Part shown: in pieces, positions 18,335-27,425 of the stretch
How positions within the stretch are numbered: position 1 is the stretch's first letter
Layout: every line of letters starts with the position of its first letter
Source: Leishmania mexicana MHOM/GT/2001/U1103
Taxonomy: Eukaryota > Euglenozoa > Kinetoplastea > Trypanosomatida > Trypanosomatidae
Assembly: GCF_000234665.1 (NCBI RefSeq)
Contig: NC_018332.1
Span: forward strand, 1-64,000
Direction of reading: 5' to 3'
DNA: 64,000 bases
Program-made: the position numbers and the translations under genes
The notes under the pieces: model-generated
Told to the model about the DNA's origin: nothing
Seen by the model: only the letters and a program-made list of their open reading frames with translations
The model's database searches: none

Positions 18335-21300
18335 ATGAGCCAATTGCCGCTCTCACCTGCGGGTAGCAGTCCTTTTCCAGGAAGCGTCAACTCATTCTCC
18401 AGTATACCTTCGTTTCATCCGGAGCCGCAGCTGGTGGGGGCTGTCTGCCACGCGAATGCCGCTGAGGTGCGAAGGCTTTTGGCGCCTTCTGCTCCTGGAC
18501 TCTGTGTCTGGTGTGATGCGGACCAAAACAGTCTTTTGCACAGGGCTGCTGCGCTTGCGTCTCCGGATTGCCTGATCGAACTGCTCCAGTCCGAGGTGAG
18601 GTTTGTCTTTTCACAGAACTTGCAGGGAGAGACACCGCTTCACGTTGCAGCCCGTTGCGCACGGACAATCGTTTCGATTTTGCTTCTTGTGGCCAAGTAC
18701 GGGGCCGTCTGTGTTCTCGATCGCAACGGAGATACCTTTCTACACGGCTTGCTGAGCAACGAGAGGATCAGCCACCGCCAGCTACTGCTGCTCATAGAGT
18801 CACTGCTCGACCGAGCCGATGTCACGGATCAGATCAATGTTGTTAATAATAGAGGGGTGACGCTCTACGACGTAGCGCACCGATGGCACCCCGATAGTGC
18901 TGCTTTGCTGGAGCTTCTGCTACGACGCGGCGCCGTTTCTGGCGCGCTGGTGCTACACGATGAGGTGGTCTCTCTTGTCATCGCGGAGGAGGAGGAGCGC
19001 GAGAAGGTGAGGGAACACGAACGTTCTTCCTTTGCTTTGCTGCGCCACGGTGAAGGAGCAGAGTGTGCACGGATTCACCGGCAGTATTATGAGCGACGAA
19101 AGCTCTTTGGGAAGGAGAGGCGGAGACGTCATGTGTGTTACGAAAAAGAGGCGTCAACGTGGACGTCGCTCGTGGAAACGGAGAAAATATCCGCGAGACG
19201 CATCGGTGGAGAGCGCGCGGCGCGAGAGTGCTGTGCCGCCGAAGTGCAGCGCATCGGGAGGGGCTTTCTGGCTCGAAGCGCTGTCTACCGACTGTTTCTT
19301 CGGAGAAACAAGGTGCGACTGCTTGCTGAAAAGAATGCCGGGACCACTGCTAGCGCCGCGCTGCACATGGCATCGGAGGCCAAGGTGAAGGAGAACATAT
19401 CTCCCGCTGCCGAATCGAATGAGGCACTATCGGTACTGGTGGTGCCTCCTGCTGCTCAAGAGGTCCCGCTTCGCCGGTTTCCTGAGGCGCTTCTTGTGCA
19501 CCTTCAGTCCATCGTGAGAACACGTCGAGCGAGGCGTCATTATCTACACGTAAGGCGTATGACGATAATTGTACAGAGGGTGTGGCGGCGCCACCAAGCC
19601 CGGATCACGCGCCGACGGCAGCAGGCCGCTGACGTGCTCCTCAGTGCAGTGCAGAGATACCAATTGAGCAAGGAACGGGGCACTTTGATGGAGAAGCTGA
19701 TGCTGATGCGCATCAAGGTGATGCTGAGGGAGGTGACGCGGCTCTTGACTGGGCTGGTCTGGCGGGAGAACTTTTGCAGCGTGTTCCGCGAAATTGTTTT
19801 CATGCAGAGGCGTCGCTTGCCGCCCCCACCGATGCGGCTGTCGCGTTTTCGCCGACTACAGCTGCTTGCCGCTAGGTTCGAGCGGTTCATTTTGCTGGCA
19901 CAGTTCACGGTGAGTCTGTTTCTTCTTATTTACATGGGGTATGCTCCGCGAACCAGTGCTTCGCAGGTGCACAACAAGGTGGACATGGCGTTTCTCTGCG
20001 TGGAGTTTGTGCTCATATGCTGTCTGCCCTTGTGCTGGTGGCGTTTATGGGACGTTGCGGTTGTCGTCACCGCGTTGATCTGCACCGCGGCAAGCTGCTA
20101 CGGCGGGTCGATTGTGATTACGCTCTTCACACTCAAGCTCCCGTTCGTGGTGCGTCAGTTGGTGCCTCGTCACCCAGGCACGTGTACATATTGTCGCACC
20201 ATTGAATATTCTGTTGTGTATCTGCTGATGTTCGTGCCTTTTGCTGTTGCCGGGATCGGCTCCACCGTGCGTAGCACCACTGTAAATCATTTGCTGCTCT
20301 CGAATGGAGGCAATTGGGGTCGCGTATTCCTCTCTCTTCTCAGCACAGTGAGCCCGCAGCACACGGTGCTGCTTCTGATCCGCCAGACGAACACGAGTGT
20401 GGATATCGATTCTCTGTTACCGTTGCGTGCGCAGCAGACCCGCTATGTCCTTCCAGACGGCGATGTTCTTTTGCGGCTGCAAATACCGCTGGTGCAGCTC
20501 ATCGTCTTCCGCGGTGTCATGTGTCTTTATTGGTGGTCGGCGGTGATCGTTGGTACCCACAACGCAATTCGGCATCACTACGACATTAGCGACGAGACAA
20601 AGCTCAAGTTAAACAAGCATCGCTTTCGCAACGAGGGCAAGGAGAAGCTCTTCGACGCCCATCGCGCGGCCACCATCGAGGCCCTTGGGCAGCAGCTCGA
20701 CGGTGTGATGTGGGAGGACGACGTCCGAGCTGCCAAGGAGGCCATTGAAGCCTCTCACTACGACCATAACACTAATATCACGGTGCACCGTTTTGTGCGC
20801 CGTGTTCAAGACACGCTCGAAAGCCACGGGGGTGCAATACTGAGCGCGCAGGCGCTGCAGCGCTCTGTACCTGTAGCGAAGGCGACAAGAAAGGACGCTT
20901 CACGGTGGGACTGCCGCAATGAGGATCCGCATTCGCGGGGCACGTACGATATTGGGGTGGTGGAGACGGCGCTTGGTATGATTGAGCGCAAAGGTCTCGG
21001 CGAACGGTTCATTGAGCGGCAGTGGACTGGCGCGCTGCTGCGAAAGGAGATGAACTGGGTGCTCATTGGCATGCTCATTATGGCGTCTGTCAAGCCTAAC
21101 CTGTTCGCAATGGAGGCGGCGTTCAGCGCCGTCTTCGCGGTCGAGTTGGCGGCGTCGCTTTACTTTCTCCGGCTCGAGTTCATCTTCTCCCACTACGTGC
21201 GGCTCATGATTCGGGTGTTCTGCGTGGTTATCGGATTCGTACCTCCTGGGATCCCGTTTGTCGCCTTTCGAAGCGTGCGACTTGTGGAGGGGTGGTCGCT

Positions 21301-24300
21301 TCTGTTCAGCGTTCCGGGCATGGTGCGCTGGGGCATGGTCTACCTCGTTGCCTCGTTCTTCACGATATGGATGATCTCTTACGTGGCCGCGCTGCAGTTC
21401 CTCGCGGCAGCAGAGCTGCAGATGCGGCCCTCCATATGCTCGAGCAAACGCGAATGCCTAGTAGTCTCGCTACGGGAGCTTGTTCTGCCTGCCTTCACGC
21501 CAGAGCATATTGACCCACTCTCGGAGGCACCCGTGATGGCGATGCTCGTTTTTTTCACGCACTTCTGCTTTGCGCCGTTCCTCCTCGCCATTATGCTGCA
21601 CCCCCTTTTGCGCCTGTCCAACTTTATTGGGCGTTTCTTGCGTCTTGTGGTGCAGAGCCTCCACAAAGACGTCCTGGACTACGTCGAAAACTACCTGGAG
21701 GGCGGGTCGTGGTACACTCACTGGGGTCTCAAGGCCAACATCTCGGTGGAGGTCATTGTACGGATGAAGATTTGGCTCAATGACGTGAGACGCCGTCGCT
21801 TCAGCCCTGTCTGGGGCTCGTCTTACAGCAGCGTCACGATCTCAAATCAACACATGCTGCAGAAAACGCCCATGAAGAGATGCGAGCCGGAGCTGGAGGA
21901 GGAGTGCAAGGCGCTGACGGAGATCATCTGCCGTGGCGAGTTTGCCTCTTTGGAGGAGAACAGCGCGCATGACCGCCTCAGTGGAAACCCAGTCGCACAG
22001 TTTCTGAGTCGCGTTGTCGTCCGCAACGTGTACGTGCACTACCTCAATGTTGCTCTCACCTTCGTTTCTATAGCCTTTCTGTGGGTCGCTGACGCGTCGT
22101 TGGACCGCGACAGCGTTCTCATGGTCTCGTCTTGTGTGGTTCACTTGTTGAGCGTTGCGGCGTCGATTGTAGTGATCCCGCATGATTCGACTGCGATCAT
22201 GACGCTGGTGTCGGCGTGTGCACTTCTGTGCGCCGTCGTGCTGGTGCTCGTTCCCGACCGACGACTCCGTAGCTACTACTGTGTGCGATTCTTGTCGCTG
22301 CTACGCATTGGACAGCTGCAGGTGTTTCCGTTTCGCGAGATGAAACGGGTGGTAAAGATGTACATTGACTCCGCAATCAAGATTCTCTTCCCGGTCGCGG
22401 TGATGGGCGGCGCTGCATACATGGCAGAGCTTCTTCGGGCGCAGGTGTTCATGGTCCGATTCAAGCCTCTTGCGTGGATGAACATCAACTGGAGTAACCC
22501 AGCAGAGGTGGAGGCTTTGCGGTCCAATGTGTCCTACCCGGATTTCCTGGCAGCCGTCCCCCGTAGCCGCACTTCGTGGCCGAACGTCGGGGAGACGTCT
22601 GCCTTGTTCGTTGCGTACTTTAGCGAGGATGCGTACGTCTTTTACTCCATCTACTGTTTTTGGGTACTGCCTGGCATCTGCATCTCGACATGTCTGTCAT
22701 ATCTCTTCTGGGTAGGCACCAACCTGAGAGACACGAACCGGCTTATGGTGGACATGATCCCTCTGCTAGAGGACCCTATTACCATGTCTGGCTTCAGCTG
22801 GTATCAGTGGCTCTACCGCTACGTAGGGAACGTGATTCTGCTGGCAAGCCTCGTGTTCGGCTGTATCTTCAGCCCCACTACCTCAGCCACCTCGGATGAC
22901 CTTATCTTCTTCTTGGGGTTTGAGGTGGCGTTCACTTTGTGCGGGCTGGCCGAGGCGATCATGTCGTGCTCCTTTGCTGTCCACCGCTGCGCCCGCTCTA
23001 TCGTGAGCTGGCGGACATGCCAGGACGACGGCAAACACACGTACGTGCTCTTCGGCGACTGTGTTTTTCTGCTGTGTGAAGTGATTCAGCTTCTTTACTA
23101 CTGCGTCGCTGTGGTGCTGTGCTCGATGCTTTTGGTAGAGGGCAGTGGCTGCCTCATATCCCCAGACGAGTACGCCACCTTCTTTCTCACGGTTCGCTTT
23201 GTGTTTCTGCTTCGTCTCCTGAGCCGCGAGTTATTGCTGTCGCTGATGCGCCACTTCTTTTCAATCTCTAGCAGGGCTGCAGGCATCGTGGTCTACTTTG
23301 TCGCCTGCGCCAGTGCATTGGCCGATGTGTATGCAGCGGAAACGCGCACTAGGTACACACCGGCGACGTGGTGCGCCGCGTTTGACGCCATACTGCGCCT
23401 CGCCTTCACCTCGGCCATCCCTGCGAACTTTGAAGGCTACTGGCAACCTTTCAACGGCACTGCAGTCGCGTCGGCGATGAAGAACAGCTCGACCACGCTG
23501 TACGTGATCGAAGAGTACTACACAACGTCGCGCCTGGCCTTTGTGTTGGCCGTCATTGGAAAGGCAATAATGGCCAGCATCGTAGGCCTCTTCGTTGGTT
23601 CTCTGACCACAACGGTGCGCACTGTTTTCCTGCATGTGCTGCCGGCAAAGAGCTTGTTGCTCTACCGGACGCTGTGTGGTGGTTTGACCGAGCTGGTTCG
23701 GTTCGGCATGCAAAATCATGACGACATGCGGCCCCAAACACGCCGCCGTATTCAGTCTCGCAAGTTCAGGCGCATGTTCATGCCTGAGGGAATCCCGTCA
23801 TGGTCGGTGCCGCACCTGCTGGAGGAGCTGGGCATCTGCCGGCCTGTTCGGCAGCGCCGGTTCATGTACGTCTTGATGAGGCTGTTGGAGTACATGCCGA
23901 CGAGTGAGAAGCGGCAGGAGCGGGTGCTTGAGTACATGCATGTGTGGGACACCTACCGCTGTGGCGGGCCGGCTCATCTGCTCTTCTCCGAGCTCCCTAT
24001 TTACCCTCCCGCCGCTGCGCCGCAGAGAAGACCGAACCCATACTACCCTTCATGTTCACTTGCAACGATGCGGCGTGACCGCCACATTGCCCCACTGCGA
24101 CTTGTGCAGGCCCTTGCGATCTTTGAGCTTGGGTTCCCGGCAGACTCGTCTGTGGGCTCGAAGCTGTGGATGGATTTTTTCTCGGTGGTACAAAAAATGC
24201 GCGGGGCGACGTTGCTGCAGTCTCTGTGGCGGATGTACCGCGAGGAGAAGGCGTTTGACATGGACAGTACTCGCACTTCGTACGAGCGGACGCTGATCGC

Positions 24301-24523
24301 GCACCTGCGCCGCGGGTTTCGGAAGCAGAAGCTGCGCAGCAATATCCACTTTCTCAGCTTTACCTCCTTTCAGAAGGCGATGCACCACGAACGCGAGGTG
24401 TTCAACCCAAGTACTGGTCATTTCGACTTGCTGAATCGGTTGCGTGGCCATTTCAGCGGACTTAGCGCTTCGCCGGATTTCTGGAAAACGACTCGCGATG
24501 CCGAGAGTAAGCTGGCTGCCTAG
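18335..24523 (+). CDS. Ankyrin/IQ cation-channel-like protein with four six-helix repeats
   Basis: Encodes 2062 residues. Residues ~25-205 hold about four or five ankyrin-like repeats (for example GETPLHVAARCARTIVSILL). IQ-like calmodulin-binding motifs follow at ~307 (VQRIGRGFLARSAV) and ~385-445. Four membrane blocks then occur at about 512-740, 907-1095, 1225-1465 and 1487-1768. Each can be read as S1-S5, a pore-like loop and S6, the plan of four-domain voltage-gated Ca2+/Na+ channels. The second block shows a complete S1-S6 series. The fourth keeps an S4-like helix with spaced Arg (RFVFLLRLLSRELL, near 1617-1630). Selectivity-filter residues are not obvious, so ion choice cannot be read. 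Another IQ-like helix lies near 1960. Expected site: plasma or flagellar membrane, calmodulin-regulated (inference). Confidence 0.85.
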   Translation: MSQLPLSPAGSSPFPGSVNSFSSIPSFHPEPQLVGAVCHANAAEVRRLLAPSAPGLCVWCDADQNSLLHRAAALASPDCLIELLQSEVRFVFSQNLQGETPLHVAARCARTIVSILLLVAKYGAVCVLDRNGDTFLHGLLSNERISHRQLLLLIESLLDRADVTDQINVVNNRGVTLYDVAHRWHPDSAALLELLLRRGAVSGALVLHDEVVSLVIAEEEEREKVREHERSSFALLRHGEGAECARIHRQYYERRKLFGKERRRRHVCYEKEASTWTSLVETEKISARRIGGERAARECCAAEVQRIGRGFLARSAVYRLFLRRNKVRLLAEKNAGTTASAALHMASEAKVKENISPAAESNEALSVLVVPPAAQEVPLRRFPEALLVHLQSIVRTRRARRHYLHVRRMTIIVQRVWRRHQARITRRRQQAADVLLSAVQRYQLSKERGTLMEKLMLMRIKVMLREVTRLLTGLVWRENFCSVFREIVFMQRRRLPPPPMRLSRFRRLQLLAARFERFILLAQFTVSLFLLIYMGYAPRTSASQVHNKVDMAFLCVEFVLICCLPLCWWRLWDVAVVVTALICTAASCYGGSIVITLFTLKLPFVVRQLVPRHPGTCTYCRTIEYSVVYLLMFVPFAVAGIGSTVRSTTVNHLLLSNGGNWGRVFLSLLSTVSPQHTVLLLIRQTNTSVDIDSLLPLRAQQTRYVLPDGDVLLRLQIPLVQLIVFRGVMCLYWWSAVIVGTHNAIRHHYDISDETKLKLNKHRFRNEGKEKLFDAHRAATIEALGQQLDGVMWEDDVRAAKEAIEASHYDHNTNITVHRFVRRVQDTLESHGGAILSAQALQRSVPVAKATRKDASRWDCRNEDPHSRGTYDIGVVETALGMIERKGLGERFIERQWTGALLRKEMNWVLIGMLIMASVKPNLFAMEAAFSAVFAVELAASLYFLRLEFIFSHYVRLMIRVFCVVIGFVPPGIPFVAFRSVRLVEGWSLLFSVPGMVRWGMVYLVASFFTIWMISYVAALQFLAAAELQMRPSICSSKRECLVVSLRELVLPAFTPEHIDPLSEAPVMAMLVFFTHFCFAPFLLAIMLHPLLRLSNFIGRFLRLVVQSLHKDVLDYVENYLEGGSWYTHWGLKANISVEVIVRMKIWLNDVRRRRFSPVWGSSYSSVTISNQHMLQKTPMKRCEPELEEECKALTEIICRGEFASLEENSAHDRLSGNPVAQFLSRVVVRNVYVHYLNVALTFVSIAFLWVADASLDRDSVLMVSSCVVHLLSVAASIVVIPHDSTAIMTLVSACALLCAVVLVLVPDRRLRSYYCVRFLSLLRIGQLQVFPFREMKRVVKMYIDSAIKILFPVAVMGGAAYMAELLRAQVFMVRFKPLAWMNINWSNPAEVEALRSNVSYPDFLAAVPRSRTSWPNVGETSALFVAYFSEDAYVFYSIYCFWVLPGICISTCLSYLFWVGTNLRDTNRLMVDMIPLLEDPITMSGFSWYQWLYRYVGNVILLASLVFGCIFSPTTSATSDDLIFFLGFEVAFTLCGLAEAIMSCSFAVHRCARSIVSWRTCQDDGKHTYVLFGDCVFLLCEVIQLLYYCVAVVLCSMLLVEGSGCLISPDEYATFFLTVRFVFLLRLLSRELLLSLMRHFFSISSRAAGIVVYFVACASALADVYAAETRTRYTPATWCAAFDAILRLAFTSAIPANFEGYWQPFNGTAVASAMKNSSTTLYVIEEYYTTSRLAFVLAVIGKAIMASIVGLFVGSLTTTVRTVFLHVLPAKSLLLYRTLCGGLTELVRFGMQNHDDMRPQTRRRIQSRKFRRMFMPEGIPSWSVPHLLEELGICRPVRQRRFMYVLMRLLEYMPTSEKRQERVLEYMHVWDTYRCGGPAHLLFSELPIYPPAAAPQRRPNPYYPSCSLATMRRDRHIAPLRLVQALAIFELGFPADSSVGSKLWMDFFSVVQKMRGATLLQSLWRMYREEKAFDMDSTRTSYERTLIAHLRRGFRKQKLRSNIHFLSFTSFQKAMHHEREVFNPSTGHFDLLNRLRGHFSGLSASPDFWKTTRDAESKLAA

Positions 24524-27425
24524 CCCGCTAACCGCGCACCGTCGCATATCGGCGTGTGCGGGCTGTGCTGATACGTGGAAACCCGTCGAGTAGCTGTTTG
24601 CATAGTGTGCAGGGAAGTAGTTTTCGTATTCGCGCGGTTGGTCGTTTTCTTCTCACCTTTTGGGCGCGTTGCGCCACACAACTTCGACTCCTGATGCGCT
24701 GGAGTGCTGCGTGCTACAATGACTTCCTTCTTTCCTGGTGTGGGCTTTAAAGCTCTTTCTCTTCACCTCCATCTACTTCCCATGGAACACCCGTGCATGA
24801 AGGGTTCATGCCACCTTTGCTCTCTATGTGGATTGCATTTGCTTTGCCGATGGCCCCCGAAATCATGTTGTGAGTTGTATGTGCGTGCCGCGCTGTCGCA
24901 TGATATGGGCGAGTTGGTTGTCGGGTCGGTTTTGAGTTTGAGCGCCGTCTTTACCTGTATAGCCACGCCTGAATATTGCATGATGCCCTCCTCTCCCAAG
25001 AGACAAGCACTGGCCGCGAACGTCCTGGTGACCACACCGCTTCGTTTATGTTTCTTTTCCTTCTGCTATTGTCCATGGTAAATGCGTGTATGTGTGTTAC
25101 GTCCATCGTGGGAGCTGTGCAGTGCCGGACCCGCTCGCTTGTTTATCTGTCCTCGTTTGCGCGGTGCCTTTTTTTTACATGCTACGGCTTGATGCGCTTC
25201 GGCAAAGGTGCTACTCATTTCAGGTCGTCGCTGGATCTCACTGCCTTCATTCATTGCCGGTTTTGCAGTTGCTCTGCACACCGTTCAATTAAGTTGTGTT
25301 GTGCAGCTCATCGATCCAATGACTGTGAGGCCCAGTTACAGAGGCACCGCACAGCCGGGGAGGCGAGTTTCTCGCTGTTTTTTCGTTCCGCTCTTTAACT
25401 TGTCTAAAAATCGTCCGAAAGAAAGAGTTTTGTAACAAATGGAATGGGTGAGCTCGCGCACATGCAAAAAAAAGATGCATCGCGGCGAAATCGACTGCGG
25501 TTATGTGAATAGCATGATATCAGCAGAGCTAATTGTCTGACATTGCCGTGAGATGCAGCACTCCACACGTCGGCATCTGCGCCGACACTCTTGTGTTGGT
25601 CAGCTCCTCTGACATTTCGGACTTGAGCATGTGTTTCGTTAACGCCGACGGGTCGGAGGCCCTTCTATGTGGCAGCGCCGCGCGGTGTGTGAATGAGCAT
25701 CTCTACAGCTTTGCCGTCGTGCAGCTCACGTAGAGCTTTTCAGACGCTGCATGGCGTGTGGCAGGTCGATTTGCAAGTTTCCAACGGCCTTGTGGACCTT
25801 GTAATGATCGAGATGGGGATACGAGCTCTGGAAAGGGAACAGCTGATGGTGGCGTACGGCTCTCTCTCTCCTTTGCCAGGGTCTCGGCATCTATGGGCAG
25901 CCCGCATTTTTCGGTGTTTGTCAAGGGCGTGAACGCGCTTGACCTTAACGATCTGATTCGCTGATGGACTGGAGCCCGGTGCTTTGTGATCGTAAGAACG
26001 TGAGCTTTTCACATTTCTGATGCGGATGCGATTTACTTGTGCATCTGTGTGTGTGTCTGACATGACGCAGGCCTGCAGTTCAAGGCGCATGGTTTTGCCT
26101 CGCGCAACGTACGCGTCTGGATGAACGGTGATAGTTTCGAAGCTTGGTGTGTGTCTGAGGGGTTGGTCTGGATAACAAGATGCACGGTGACTGGGTATGA
26201 GGGCATTCTCATCTTGCAAGTTGGTGCCGGTGCATTTACTTGGTGCATGTGGCAGCGCCATCGGCGACGCTCGAACATCCGGTTGTTACAGCTTGCTGAC
26301 CCTTCCCGTTCGCCATGAGTGTTTTTTGTTTCTGATCTGATTGCTTGCTTGTATATACACTCCCGTGGCTTTATCGGCCATCAGCTTTCACCTGCAGCAC
26401 CAGGGCGTTGATTTCGAGCTTGATTTTTATACATGTAAAGGTTGAAACACTACTGCTGGTGGATCCAGAACCTGAATGACGTGTTGTTCATACCGTCAGC
26501 GTTTCTGTGATGGAGATGTAAACGTGTGAAAACGAACACGATGAGCGGCTCTTAGGCGCCATGGGCTCGTGACTCTTGTGAGACGACTAAGGATGCTTCT
26601 TGGAACCGGTGTGGATGCTGCAATGTGCCCGAGCTCGACTGCATAGATCTGCAGCTGATCAAGAGCTGTTTGGAGCTTGTATAACGTTGTATCTGTCTTC
26701 TTGTCCCTCCCCTTTCTCTCTGTGTATGGACGACTGTTCCTGCCCGTTTCCCATCACGTCGTGCTCTTCCTCCTCACTCTTTTCCACACACAAATGCTCA
26801 GGCACTCGCTGCAGCGGCACACAAAAAAAGACAATCCACAGAAATTCTATCGTTTTCTCTCCTCTTAAACTATCGTGCTGTGACCTCAACAGGGGCCAGA
26901 CTCAGCCGTTGAAAATGCATGTTGTGTGTGTTTACAGGTCTCTGTTTTGTGTCACCTTTTGCCACGATCTCAAACCTCTTCGATCGGGCGTTTCTGTAGT
27001 TGTAACTTTACCGTAGCTACACCGGTGTCGGCTACTCGTTTGTTCTTTTTTCTCTTTTCACAGAAAAAAAGTTAAATACCGTCTTTCTGCCCAGCTAGCT
27101 AGCCGTTTTGCCATGGTGACACCGATGACACACACCCACGGACACTGACACATGTACCCTGAGCGGTTCAGAAGACCCCTCTACCTTTCTCGTGCGTTTC
27201 TGGTTCGAGGTTTTGTGCCTTTACCGGGATCGTGAGAGTGTCTACTTGATTTCTATTCCTTGCTTCGTTTCTCTATTTTTTTCCACTGCCCGGTCGCCCC
27301 TCTTAGCAACCGCCGGCAAGATTGTTGTGTCTCCTCCCAGGAGTTTTCGGCTCATTGCACCGACGCGACCCTTTCTTCTTCTTTGTTTTTTTTCTACCTT
27401 GTTTCCGTGCCCTAGGGATTCAACT
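24524..27425 (+). other. 2.9-kb spacer between the channel-like and cyclase genes
   Basis: Presumed 3' UTR of the channel-like gene plus the 5' region of the cyclase gene. No ORF has coding character; the longest open frames are short and lack motifs. T-rich patches occur at 25160-25170 and 26690-26780. The pyrimidine content rises from 27190 to the splice site before 27426. Confidence 0.6.
27365..27415 (+). promoter_or_regulatory. Trans-splice acceptor of the globin-cyclase gene
   Basis: A long C/T tract (CTTTCTTCTTCTTTG, then an uninterrupted T run) ends in CCTAG with AG at 27414-27415, only 10 bases before the ATG at 27426. This places the upstream in-frame codons (27192-27425) outside the mRNA and fixes the MGAGAS start. 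Confidence 0.65.

Noticed and set aside
27192..27425. N-terminal extension of the cyclase by 78 residues
   Set aside because: It has no ATG and is translated from the pyrimidine tract; the splice acceptor lies 10 bases before the MGAGAS start.
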